Source of the DNA: Phragmites australis
Taxonomy: Eukaryota > Streptophyta > Magnoliopsida > Poales > Poaceae
Length of the DNA stretch: 64,000 nt
NCBI RefSeq assembly: GCF_958298935.1
Contig: NC_084932.1
Coordinates: forward strand, 17,215,501 to 17,279,500
Direction of reading: 5' to 3'
Shown: piece after piece, positions 10,626-21,984 of the stretch
How the letters are laid out: every line of letters begins with the position of its first letter
How positions within the stretch are numbered: the first letter of the stretch is position 1
Translations under genes and position numbers: made by a program
Notes under the pieces: generated by a model
Seen by the model: the letters and a program-made list of their open reading frames with translations, nothing else
Databases searched by the model: none
What the model was told of the DNA's origin: nothing

Positions 10626-11599
10626 AGTGAAACTGATCTTGATGGCTTCCAAGTAGTACAACTGTGAGTAGTTCTTATTACCGCAGCGTACCAGTAATTG
10701 TCATTTGCTACTTCTTTTAACATTGTTTAACGAATTTTGCATACTATAGATTGTTTTGCGCCCTTTGTGTTATTCTGTCACAATAACTCTTTTTGTCATA
10801 AGAAAATATCTTCTTCACTTATGATCATGACAATTGTTTTTGAAATGTACATACCAAGAATTTGCTACCTCCATTTTCCTTTTATTTGTCGTTATGGACA
10901 TAAACACAATGTTCCAATAAATGTATTTAATTATTACTTTTTTCTAGTCACTACAAAGTGCTAGATTTTTTTAAAAAACAGACAAATAAGTATTTTGAGG
11001 ACAACCTACAATTGTCATTTCCATATGACAAATCATGAATCTAATACTTCTATGCATATAAGTGGTCAAAATTTTTGAAGTTGACTACATGAACCATACC
11101 ATAAGACATTTGTATGAGAATGGAGGTGTACTATGTATGCCAAGTATGATCATTCATTAATTGGGCACTGAAAACCCCATGGACTTTATTAGGCATGTAC
11201 GGTGCAAGTTCTTATAGTGGTGCTTAGCAAAATACAACTACTTACCCTTGCAAGCCGCCATGTCGAATAGGTAGACAAATGGTACTTATTTTGATGCATC
11301 AATGCTCAGGTAGACACCTATGTCGAATAGGTTCTTGTGGATATAATTACATATAATTTAGGAAATTACACTTTTGTTCTTATTATTTCAGCAAAATCAG
11401 TTTCCCATATGGAAAATTATCTATTTTATTTTTATAGTTTTGCAATATTTGCAATTTTTTAATACTAATTAAATGACATTGCATTGTTATAGATAAAATT
11501 CATATTAGCTTGCGCTTGAAGATGCTGACATGGGCTTGACATGCGCCATAATGTCGCCTCTGCCATTCTATGGGGCTCTTTCAAGTTCCACCCTTTTTG
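10626..11599. other. Unassigned AT-rich sequence
   Basis: No domain, terminal repeat or RNA gene was recognised. It may be intron or intergenic sequence between the LINE fragment and the tandem duplication. Confidence 0.5.
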
Positions 11600-11812
11600 C
11601 ATAGCATTTTTACCGAACATTTTGCTGCTACACTCGGCCTACACATTCTCATCAGCTGTCCATCATACTAGCAAACTTGCTTGGTCGGTACCTCATTCAC
11701 CATTTGCACTGCTTAGCCAAATTAAACCCCCAAGGAGACTCAAAGAGGCGGCTTCACTTGATTGTGATGAAGAGAATAGTTAGACGATGGAACAATCAAC
11801 TTTTTTTAATTA

Positions 11813-13381
11813 GAAAAAGTCTACATAACCCCACAAACTATCGACTGGTATATACTTAAAACCCTGAACTACAAAATCAGGTATTGTGGACCTTAAACTT
11901 TACAAAATTGTTTACTTAACCCTCTAACTTGGTTTCTAAGGCTTTTTTCACCTCACTGGCATCCACGTTGGCACTGGTTTTGCCACACAGGTGGGGATGG
12001 GCACTAGGACCACATGTGAGTGGCACATGTTATGGACCCTTCTTCTTTCTTCTTCTTTCTTTTCACCCCACCCAGTCCTTCCCCTGTGCTTCTTCTCCAC
12101 TCGCTCCGGTGTCGCCTCGATGGGACCGTGCCGTCACCCCTCTTTTCTCTTGTTCCACACCCAAGCGCCACGTCGCACCCTCTCCTCAGCCTAAGCACAT
12201 TGCTCCCCTCCCTTCTTCGCCTGGGCCGCATCGGCTTGCGCCCTACCTCCTCAGGTCGTGCTGCCTCCTCCAAGTTCAAGCTCCCCCTTATCTCTAGCGA
12301 ATTTGGTTTGGGTTTGTTTGAATCGGAGTCCAGCCGCCGCAATCCATGGAATTTGTAACCAATTCAATCTCGAGTGGTAGCCTTGGTTGCCGGCCTATAT
12401 ATAGAAGGGAGGGTATTGCTGTGAGAGGGGAAGATTGGAGGAAGAGCGTCGAAGCCCTATCAAGATCTCGCTATCACCCTGGCCCTCATCCTTTGCCGCT
12501 GCCGAGCTCAGCTTGAACTCTTTCTATTGACAAATAGTAACGTCAGGGAGCTGGTTAGAATATGGTGGTGCTCGCTGTCGGGCCCTTGCAGCCCTTGTGA
12601 TGGAGAAGCTCGCTGTTGCCGCCGGTCACCGCGATGAGTTGCCCTCTTTTCTCTCCATCCTTTGTCGCATGTCATCCATGATAACGCGGGTCCTTGTTGG
12701 CTGCTGGTGACACCGTGTGTTGAGGTGCCTGTTGACACCGTGGTGCCCGCCACCGTTGCACTCTATTGCCTGTTGATGCCTTCTTGCTCGCGGACGATGA
12801 TGGTCAACCTGAGGCCGTCGCTCTGTCCTCGCTCTGGTGCTCTCGATGCATGTCATGATCGCGTTGGTTCTATTAAGCTTGTTGTTAGTGCTGTTGTCGT
12901 ATTCCTGACGTCTGATGCCATCCTGTTGTGCTGCCAAGTATATCACAATTCACCAAGGCCCTTCTGTTATCGCTTGTCATCTGGCCGATGATGGCCAAGC
13001 TGAGGCCGCCCGATGTTGCCACCATTGAGATGCTCCAGGCGGTGTGAACTCTATTATCATTAAGGTGCTCAACTGGTGTGTAGGCGTGCGTTGTTGTCGC
13101 CATTGTTCTGATCGATCTTTGGCTGGGCCAAGATAAAAGAAAGAAGAAAGAAGAAGGGTCCCTAACCTATGCCATTGACATGCGGTCCTTGTGCTTGTCC
13201 CCGCCTGTGTGGCAAAATCAGTGCCAACGTGGATGCCAGCGAGGCAAAAATAGCCTCAGAAACAAGGTTAGGGGGTTCGGTAAATGGTTTTACAAATTTA
13301 AGTTCCACAATACCTAGTTTGTAGTACGGGGTTTTAAGTATACACCACTCGATAGTTTAGGGGGTTATGTAGACTTTTTCC
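11813..13381. mobile_element. Mutator-like element with long terminal inverted repeats, copy 1
   Basis: The left end GAAAAAGTCTACATAACCCC and the right end, which reads GGAAAAAGTCTACATAACCCC on the opposite strand, are the tips of inverted repeats about 240 bases long (to about 12060 on the left, from about 13130 on the right). The flanks TTTTAATTA (11804-11812) and TTTCAATTA (13382-13390) match at 8 of 9 bases, as expected for an aged 9-bp Mutator target duplication. The GC-rich interior has several overlapping frames of 60-120 codons, none with a known domain and none transposase-like. It is non-autonomous and may hold captured host sequence. Confidence 0.8.
12396..12403 (+). promoter_or_regulatory. 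Putative TATA box inside Mutator-like copy 1
   Basis: TATATATA lies in the context CCGGCCTATATATAGAAGG. The same motif is kept in copy 2 at 14364-14371. It may be the promoter of captured sequence. There is no direct evidence of transcription. Confidence 0.35.
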
Positions 13382-13570
13382 TTTCAATTATACTGATTAT
13401 GGAACATATATTGGAATTTTTTAAAGGTGGAATAAATAATCATGTATAAATTATGGACTTTGTTGTATGCGAGTCGATGGAAAGAGTCAAATGAGAACCA
13501 CATTAAACTAGGACATGGAGATCTAGAAATATTGGCACTGTGCAAATATCTAAAAATAATGACCACCTTA

Positions 13571-15414
13571 CATAGCATTTTCACCGAACATTTTGCCGCT
13601 ACACTCGGCCTACACATTCTCAGCTGTCCATCATACTAGCAAACTTGCTTGATCGGTACCTCATTCACCATTTGCACTGCTTAGCCAAATTAATCCCCCA
13701 AGGAGACTCAAAGAGGCGGCTTCACTTCATTGTGATGAAGAGAATAGTTAAACGATGGAACAATCAATTTTTTTTAATTAGGGAAAAGTCTACATAACTC
13801 TCTAAATTATCGACTGGTGTATAATTAAAACCCTGAACTACAAAATCAAGTATTGTTGACATTAAACTTTGCAAAACCGTTTACTTAACCCCCTAACTTG
13901 GTTTATGAGGGTTTTTTCACCTCACTGGCATCCACACTGGCACTGGTTTTGCCACATAGGTGGGGATGGGCACTAGGACCGCATGTCAGTGGCACATGTT
14001 ATGGACCCTTCTTCTTTTTTTTTCTTCCCATCCAACCCTTCCCCTGTGCTTCTTCTCCACTCGCTCCGGTGTCACCTCGATGGGACTGTGCTGCCACCCC
14101 TCTTCTCTCTTGGTCCACACCCGGGCGCGCCGCATCGCACCCTCTCCTCGGCCTGAGCACATTGCTCCCCTCCCTCCTTCGCCTAGGCCGCATCGGCCTA
14201 CACCCTACCTCCTCAGGTCACGCCGCCTCCTCCATGATCGAGTCCCCCCCCCCTCCTATCTCTAGCAGATGTGGTTTGGGTTTGTTTGAATCGGAGTCCG
14301 GCCACCGCAATCCATGGAATTCGTAACTGATTGAATCTTGAGCAGTAGCCCTGGTTGCCGGCCTATATATAGAAGGGAGGGTACTGCTGTGAGAGGGGAA
14401 GATTGGAGGAAGAGCGTTGAAGCCCTATCAAGATCTTGTTGTCACCCTGGCTCTCATCCTTTGCCGCCATCGAGCTCAATTTGAACTCTTGCTATTGACA
14501 AATAGGTTGTCAGGGAGCCGGTTGGAATATGGTGGTGCTCGCTGCCCAGCCCTTGCAGCCCTCGTGATGGAAAAGCTCGTTGTTGCTGCCGGTCCCTGCG
14601 TGAGTTGCCCTCTTTTCTCTACATCCTTTGTCGCAAGTCATCCATGATAACCTTGTTGACCGCTGGTGACGTCGCGTGTCAAGGTGCCTGTTCACACCGT
14701 GGTGCCCGCCACCGCCTCACTCTATTGCTTGTTGATGCCTTCTTGCTCGGGACTGATGATGGTCAAGCTGAGGCCGTCGCTTTGTCCTCGCTCTGGTGCG
14801 CTCTTCTGTTATCACTTGTCCTCTGTCCGATGATGGCCAAACTGAGGCCACCCGATGCCGCCACCATTGAGATGCTCTAGGTGGTGCGATCACTATTGCC
14901 ATTAAGGTACTCAGCTGGTGTGCAGGCGTGCATTGTTGTTGCCATTGTTCTGATCGATCTTTGGCTGGGCCAGGAGAAAAGAAAGAAGAAAGAAGAAAGG
15001 TCCCTAACCTGTGCCATTGACATGCGGTCCTTGTGCTTGTCCCTGCCTGTGTGGCAAAATCAGTGCCAACGTGGACGCCAGCAAGGCGAAAATAGCCTCA
15101 GAAACCAGGTTAGGGGGTAAAGTAAACAGTTTTACAAAGTTTAAGTTCCACAATACCTGGTTTTGTAGTACGAGGTTTTAAGTATACACCACTCGATAGT
15201 TTAGGGAGTTATGTAAACTTTTTCCTTTCAATTGTACTGATTATGGAACAGATATTGGAGTTTTTTAAAGGCAGAATAAATAATCATGTACAAATTATGG
15301 ACTTTGTTGTATGTGAGTCGATGGAAAGAGTCAAATGAGAACCACCTTAAACTAGGACATGGAGATCTAGAAATATTGGCACTGTGCAAATATCTAAAAA
15401 TGATGACCACCTTA
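13571..15414 (+). repeat. Tandem duplication, copy 2 (1844 bp)
   Basis: It is a head-to-tail copy of 11600-13570. It lacks about 127 bases that copy 1 has near 12845-12970 and carries scattered substitutions, so the duplication is not recent. The right edge is where similarity to copy 1 ends, after ATGACCACCTTA at 15414. Confidence 0.9.
13781..15225. mobile_element. Mutator-like element with long terminal inverted repeats, copy 2
   Basis: It has the same termini, interior and insertion site as the element at 11813-13381. The flanks are TTTTAATTA (13772-13780) and TTTCAATTG (15226-15234). Because its flanks are also duplicated, this copy arose by tandem duplication and not by a second transposition. 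An interior deletion of about 127 bases explains its shorter length. One frame here is open for 142 codons (13898-14326) but starts inside the inverted repeat and differs in length in copy 1. Confidence 0.8.
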
Positions 15415-16869
15415 TATTTTTCTTTAGATCACCATGTTTCTTTTTTAGTGTGTGTTTCATATCGGCGCTGTTGCTTTCCCCTACAAATCAAGCAGTTGTT
15501 TCCATTTTTCAATTTGTCTTCCAGTTGTGTTCACATCGATGTTTACGGTTAGCTGGTTCTCCAGCTCTTCCCATTCTTTTGTATTTCTCTGCTAACCTGT
15601 GAGTTGACATGATATTCATATGCTTACCATTGTGATCATTACCTTTCGCTGTTTACTTATTGAGACATTTTTATCCCACCCTTGCTTCCTAGCCTGTTGC
15701 TCCTGGCAGAAACAAGCTGAGTAGCATTCATTGGCATGAGCTTCTACTTTTCTGATCTTACAAATATTTTCAACAAAATCCCATGGTCTCAGTTTGATCT
15801 TTATTCTGTGTTAAATTCTCCTCTGTTTTTTTTTTGCATGCTTAGGTTCTTGGATTTTACATTCGTATCATTTTATTGGATATTTCGGCCAAGTTTTTGA
15901 GTAGACATTAATTTACATTTTTCTATCGATTGCAATGGCATTTTGCTTGGTGTTGATATAGAAGCAATGGCTGTGGATCTTACAGAAAAACATCCAAAAT
16001 GAAGAATCCCACAGTCTGTAGTTTTTGGTGTATTCTTGATCCTACCATCCATGGTTTAGCCTGATTATTGGTTTTATTTTTGTTCCATTCCAATTTCAAT
16101 GTCGTCATTTGTGTATATTGCTAATGCCACTGCTATTGCATTTTTTTTAGCATGGCGGCGCCTATTAGTCAAACTAGGTGGTGACAACAGTTCTCATTAG
16201 CAATCTGATCCCAATTAACTTTGTATATTAATCGTGCAATTTTGTATCTTACCTTTCCTCTTAGAATGTCTATCTTTCTGTATAGTGTAATAGATTTTTG
16301 TCCAGTGTTAAAAATACCATGTAGAAACGGTGCATTCTTTTCGTTGCTTGTTTTGTTGTTTTGTTCAATCCTGTCCGCGCAGGCTTGCTTGGAGGGACTG
16401 GGGTGGGTCTAAAAAAAGGTAGCTTTGCAATGTCCTGTGCCACAGAATCATCCCTTAAGCTAATCTTTTAATTGCTATGTACTGATTTTCGGTATCTTTC
16501 AGAATAGGCATGAATCCGGAGCTGTGTGTGCATACTAGCATACCTGATTGAACTTTTAAGAAATGGTGTTTACACAAATGGAGCTAATCATCTTGCATCC
16601 TTTGTGGCATCTGAGCTGTCCTGTGTCTGTTTCTATTGAGGCATCGGCATTTTGTTGCCTCCAAGGACAAAGCTTATGTATTTTGATCGATACAAATCAG
16701 AACAAGGCTTTCGACATGTTTGGATCCCAATCTTCGTCTTAACACATTTATTTGGTAAATCAAGACCAACATAACTGGAGAAAAGCATCAATCTTATTAC
16801 AGATGAGCATGTGCAGCATGTACTGTATAGCCTTGCAACAGAAGCATAGTATATTTTCAACGGGCATCC
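15415..16869 (+). other. Intron-like sequence of the candidate gene, with two possible short exons
   Basis: T-rich, transposon-free sequence. Segment 15525-15547 (23 nt) follows TTGTCTTCCAG and is followed by GTTAGC. Segment 16383-16418 (36 nt) follows GTCCGCGCAG and is followed by GTAGCT. Spliced to 9118-9200, the first adds a CVHIDVY stretch and the second LLGGTGVGLKK, in phase throughout. Skipping the 23-nt exon also stays open and can reach a third piece after ATCTTTCAG near 16501. These are predictions by eye and microexons are easy to over-call. Confidence 0.25.
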
Positions 16870-18668
16870 TTTTTTTAAGAGCTGGAGTAGGGGAATCCCC
16901 TAATATATTGCGGCAACTTTATTAATAAAGGCCCACGGAGGCTATTAACAAACTGTACAACGCCTACAGTAGGCTAGCCTTAGAGAGACGAACGAGAAAT
17001 GAATAAAGCTAAACAAAGTTGTTAATCCAGTGGGATAACGAAACATGTAAAGCACATTTAATTCTGTGCAACTATAAGTGCACAATGTTAATGAAAGTGC
17101 TAATGAATTGCTCCATCATTTGTGAAAAGTTAGATTGACTTGCTGAAAGATTTTTGCATTCATTTGCTTTCAAATTTCCTAGGTTGCAATAGCGAAGACT
17201 TTCAAGAAGAAGTTATGGTGAAAAACCCTAGCTGCTTCCTCCATCATTACAAAAAAATCTGTTGACTAGTTTCATGCAATGCCAAGAGAAGACCAACATC
17301 TCGGCTAAAGGGACATGCAAAGAAGAGGCGGAAAGTCATATCCTCCACGTTTAAGTTACAAAGAACACAATTATAATTGTTTTTCTAAATTTTGTCTTTT
17401 CCTTTTAAGAATATTGTGTGTGTTGATTCTATCTTTGAAGAGAAGTCATGTGAACACTCTAATTTTTTTGGAGCACTTCGATTTCCAAATCTTGGTAACG
17501 GGGGTTGGAGGCGATATGGCCTTGAAAGGCAAAGCATAAATTTACATAATGCATACCTATCATTACCCTAGTAGTAAATCCAACTATTCTTTTGTGCGCT
17601 CTGGATCTGCACATTATCCAATTTCAACTAGAGTCTAGAATTCTTGGAACGCTACTGTCAACAGGGGGTATGGAAGTTTTTATGTCACAATAGATACATT
17701 CTTATCTCTAGCAAACGAGTACAGATGAGGTAGTTACTCTTTGAGGTAATCGTCATTCCACACATCATGCCAATAAGAGTAGTAGAGCCAATTCATAGAT
17801 AGCCCGAAGCAACACCCCTGAATTGATCTAAATAGCTCATGATATCCCTCCACCAAAACAATCCTCTTGCCCTAAAGGCATGAGGGTCACGGCCACTGCT
17901 ATAGTGAGTAATGTCTAAGGAATGTCCATCCTATTGTAAAATTTGTGCAGATGCTTCATAGGAGTGCTTCATTTTGCATGACCAATTGATGACCCCTAGT
18001 CCCCCTTTGTTTTTTGGGACACATACTTATTCCCAAGCAATAAGTGTCTTCCCTTTGGACGATCCATTCGGGTCCCTCCATAAGCAATTCCTTCGAGCTT
18101 GTCTTCTTGGGAAGCTTGAGAGTACACATGGTGTAGGTCGGCAGGGATGAGAGAGCTGAGTTAACCAATGTTACTTTCCTGCAAGGCCTAGTAGCTATGA
18201 TTCTTCGCTCAATCTACTCATGATGGGGGTCAGATTATCAAACTTCGGCCTAGTGATACCCAAAGGCAGGCTGAGATAGGTGAAAGGCAGAGAACCAACC
18301 GAGCAACCAAAAATTCATGCCAAGAGCTTAGTCTTCTCTTCTAACAGATTGATTGGGACCAAACACGACGTGGAAAAGTTCACCTTGAGTCTAGAAGATT
18401 GCATATAGTTGTGCAGGATACCTTTGAGGTATAAAATATCTCTCTGTTGAGCCTTCATGATGATGATTGTATTATTGTTATACTGGATAATGGGGAATTC
18501 AGTTGTATGAGGTAGGTTCAACGGCAGAGAAAGAATGCCCTTGGCTCTGGCTTCATTATTTATGCATTGGAGAAGATCTGCTGCTATGATAAAGAGCAAA
18601 GGGGAAAGGGGATCACCCTGCATTACACCTCTCTTCCAAATGAAACTTTTACCAGGAACCCTAAGTAA
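16870..18668 (-). pseudogene. L1-type LINE, C-terminal half of the reverse transcriptase and 3' end
   Basis: On the minus strand this half starts at the junction 18668 with VPGKSFIWKRG and MQGDPLSPLLFIIAADLLQ, the conserved RT region before the catalytic box. The catalytic YADD-type motif reads QYNNNTIIIM near 18485, so the Asp pair is gone. Downstream come the SALSSLPTYTMCTLKLP region (about 18165-18110) and remnants of the zf-RVT domain (about 17400-17150), broken by stops and frameshifts. The element ends in a T-run at 16870-16876 on the plus strand with the hairpin at 16888-16903. Its upstream part continues at 27915, beyond the inserted Tat-like element. Confidence 0.75.
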
Positions 18669-19209
18669 CGATGACTAATGGGTAACTACCATATCCAGAT
18701 ACCCTAGCGATTTCAGTTATTCTTGGAGCATATCTCTATCTCTGGGAAGGGAGTCCCTTGATGAATGGAAACTGCTCGTAGGAACCTAGGATATCTCATA
18801 AATAGGAAAATTTATCTCTAAGAACAAGAATGAGGACTCCAGAGGACATATGACGTCCCTTATATACAGAGCCTCGGAACCATCGCAGGATAAGACACAG
18901 CAAGTTAGACAATTTCTACGAGCCATTATGCACCGGAGGAAGCTCTACAAGCCTTTTGCAACGAGATCTCCTCTGACTATGCACAAGGAAGACAACGACT
19001 AGGTTAGATCTATCTAGGATAGCCACAACCCCCCCCCCCCTTGTAATAGTCCCAAGGATCAATACAAGACAAATAGGATGTAGGGCTGTTATCTTAAGGG
19101 AGACTCAAACCTGTATAAAAACCCCTTACGTGTTCCCTTGATTTGTCTACTCAAAGTATCACCTACTTTTCCTACAAATTCATAAGATCGGTGATTCTCC
19201 AATCATCGA
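18669..19209 (+). repeat. 5' LTR of the Tat-like element
   Basis: Starts (C/T)GATGACTAATGGG and ends near CCAATCATCGA. It aligns with 27379-27914 along its full length, with roughly one difference in ten by eye, so the insertion is old. It contains a TATA box TATAAAA at 19114-19120 and a C-run of 12 at 19029-19040 that is shorter in the other LTR. Confidence 0.85.
19114..19120 (+). promoter_or_regulatory. TATA box of the 5' LTR
   Basis: TATAAAA in the context CCTGTATAAAAACCCC. The 3' LTR has CTGTCTAAAAACCCC at the same place (27817-27826), so its TATA box is mutated. Confidence 0.55.
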
Positions 19210-19213
19210 TAGC

Positions 19214-19224
19214 TGGCGCTGGCC
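19214..19224 (+). other. Probable primer-binding site
   Basis: TGGCGCTGGCC lies five bases after the LTR end. Many plant gypsy elements have a TGGCGC-starting primer-binding site at this place. I did not assign the tRNA. Confidence 0.5.
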
Positions 19225-19425
19225 ATGGGGAACATGATAATAGGAGTTGAAGATTCTACACAGAATATGCTGTTGACTTCTCCCAAGCCTACACCGGGGA
19301 CCGGTATCTCGGATGAGGGGTTCTACAACAACTTCACTCATCCCACCGACAAACCGGCGATCAATCGGGTGCACCTCAATGAATAACTATCTAGCGACAA
19401 TTCAAGCGATGAGGTAAGTCGCTTC

Positions 19426-21189
19426 ATGGATCAATGCATCAAAGACTACAATATCAAGTTCAAACCACTTAACTACCAAGACAATCGTCAGTGCGATATC
19501 CACCACAGGTCAGGATCTTCCCGTGTAGCTTCTAACAACATGGATTGTCAAGATACCTACTCGGAGCAATCAAATGATAAATCCATGATGGATCTAGACT
19601 CCTCTTCCAGTGGAGGTTACCCCCTAGAAATCTTTGCCATCAAAGATAGAGGTGACGATCCAGACGATCATGGTAGCAATTCTACGGACGCACATGTCCC
19701 TCCCGCTCTGGGTTTGAGTGACGCCTAGCTTACACTGAGCATCCCTCCCTAAAAGCTAAACCCTAATGAAGCATAGGGTTTACCATCTCCCAACCATCAG
19801 CAAGGGCTTAGAGCTTTAGATCTGCAGCAGATCAGAGGCTCCTCCATCTATAGGAGGCCCTCATTCGCCCTCCGACTACAGATCTGACAACTTCCCTGGC
19901 AAGGACTAGATGAACTCCACTTCTGGCATGACCAAAGAGGTTGTCATCCAGACCAATAATTTCCATTTGACCCTTGCTGGGAATAGCTCTAATAGGGGGA
20001 AGTCGCGTAACACCCCATCTCAAGAAGTATCGGACTCGGAGCGGCGTAATCCCCGGAACAAGGCATCCTGGGATGACAATCGGGCATCTAATCGCCATAG
20101 GACCTCGCAAGTTAGAGATCATCTGATCATCGACTTGCACGAGGTCGTCGATTGGCAAAAACACCCGACCCTCGAGGTTACATCGTTAGCCCCTTGACAA
20201 GCTAATCCCCGACTCCCGTGGGTAAAACACCCGAGGTTGTCAGGACCAAGCAGGGCGCTATCAACGGGTGCATGGCCTTCTCTCTGGATCTACAAAATGT
20301 GAGATGGCTGGCAAGGTTCCACCCTGGGTCAATCAAGAAGTACAATGGGAGAACGAATCCCGTTGAGTTCCTCCAGGTCTATACCACGGCTATCCAAGCG
20401 ACTAGTGGGATGAGAAGGTAAAGGCGAACTACCTCCCCCAGTCCTTGAAGGGGCAGCTAGGGCATGATTGACCAATCTATTGTTGGGAATAATATACTCG
20501 TGGGAGCATCTTTGCAACGAATTTGAAGCTAACTTTCAAGGTACGTACATTCGCCCTAGCATGAAAAACGATCTCTATGATGTCCCAGCAAAAAAAACCT
20601 TGCGTGAGTACTACGCTGCTTCAGCATCATCCAGAATAACATCCCCAAAATCAACGACTATGATGTCATCCAAGCGTTCACCTAGGGGGTTAAGAGTTAG
20701 TGATGCGTTGAAGATATCACCCAAAGGTGCCCGAGATAGTAAAAGAACTCATGAAGATCATCAATATGTTTGCGAAAGTCAAGGATGTACTCCTCATCAT
20801 TAAGGAGAAGGCTTCTCAGCCTGAGACAGTAAAAGGACCTCAACTTGGGCTCGGTAGCGACACAGCTAAGAGCAAGCGCAAGAAGAACACCAAGGGAGGT
20901 AAGGGTAAGAATGCTAAATTTGATGAAGGTTTTGCAGATCTGCCCGACACCTGTCCCGACAAGTGCTCCAGATTATCCCAAGGCAAGAGCTTCACATCAG
21001 GCTTTGTCGAACACGACAATAAGCCTTGGTGCGACCTCCATCATACTAATAAACATAGCCTTCAAGAGTGCTACCTATGGAAGAAGATGGTCAAAGCGGA
21101 GATCGAGAAATCGACCAAGGGAAAGAAGACCCAGGTCATGACCCAGTGCAAGGACTCCAGCTCCAGCAGCAGTGAGAGCGGCATGGACC
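19426..21189 (+). pseudogene. Decayed gag of the Tat-like element
   Basis: Fragments in several frames read as gypsy gag. A capsid-like part at about 20260-20560 contains RWLARFHPGSIKKYNG. A nucleocapsid-like part at 20727-21189 is rich in Lys and carries WCDLHHTNKHSLQEC, a Cys-x2-His-x4-His-x4-Cys arrangement like the zinc knuckle of related gags. Stops and frameshifts separate the pieces. The 100-codon frame at 19426-19728 is acidic and Ser-rich and may be the start of gag, but has no clear domain. The gene is cut by a small CACTA element at 21190, so the last few codons of the 20727 frame are transposon sequence. Confidence 0.6.
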
Positions 21190-21984
21190 CACTACTAGAG
21201 AAATGATTTCTACATATGGTTCAGAAACCCTTGCTTGGGACACTTTTTCAAACCGTCTATACTAAAGAGTATGTACAAATTAGATTTGTACATATGATTT
21301 TTGAACCATCTATACAGATATTTAGTACAGATGGTTCCAAATTGTAACCATCTGTACTAAGTTTTCTGGAGCTAAAAATCTAAAAAATATTTTTCCTACC
21401 CACACCAGCCCCTATATTATTATGTAGGCGCAGTTGCAAATCACGCGATTTTTCACGTGAAATACCACGTGTGCATTTTCTGGGAGTCAAACCCGCAACC
21501 TCTAACCTTGCGCAAATCATTCTTACCATATACGCTGATCATTGTATGAAAATAATCTATATAACATATACGCTCCAAATAAGTAGAACACTATTAGTAT
21601 GGACGGTTCTAAGTTTGGAATCATCTGTACTAATAGTACATATGGTTCCTAGTTTAGAACCGTATGTACTATTCTATTTGTATAGATAGTTTCAAACTAG
21701 AACCGTATGTACTATTACTGTCTATAGTACAAATGGTTCTAAACTATAACTGTCTATACAAAAGGAACAGTACAAACAATTTCAGTTTGGAATCATTTGT
21801 ACTATTAATATAGATGGTTGTAGTTTAGAACTATCTGTACTATAGCGTCCCACTTTGTTGGAACTGCTCATTGCCATTTTCTCAAACGGTTCTAGTTTGG
21901 AGCCATCTGTGGTACCTTTTGTACAGACAGCTTCGTAGATCTATCTGTACAGGGGCGTCCCACTAAATAGATTTTTTAGTACTG
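21190..21984. mobile_element. Small non-autonomous CACTA-like element with palindromic subterminal repeats
   Basis: It starts CACTACTAGAGAAATG and ends ATTTTTTAGTACTG, a damaged inverse of the same terminus. Inside, a unit built from GTACAGATGGTTC and its inverse GAACCATCTGTAC occurs about a dozen times, often as a near-perfect palindrome joined by a short AAACTAG-like spacer. Such arrays are the usual transposase-binding sites of CACTA ends. The 3-bp flanks are ACC and ATC, two of three matching. There is no coding frame. It sits inside the gag-pol remains of the Tat-like element. Confidence 0.65.

Larger units (their letters stand above)
11600..13570 (+). repeat. Tandem duplication, copy 1 (1971 bp)
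   Basis: The unit starts CATAGCATTTT and ends ATGACCACCTTA, where copy 2 begins at once with CATAGCATTTT. The two copies are similar along their whole length, including about 210 bases before and 180 bases after the Mutator-like element each contains. This shows that a block with the element already in it was duplicated. Confidence 0.9.

Noticed and set aside
11929..12358. Overlapping 110-120-codon frames in Mutator-like copy 1
   Set aside because: They start in the terminal inverted repeat, are not kept at the same length in copy 2 and show no domain. They are described as interior of the element only.
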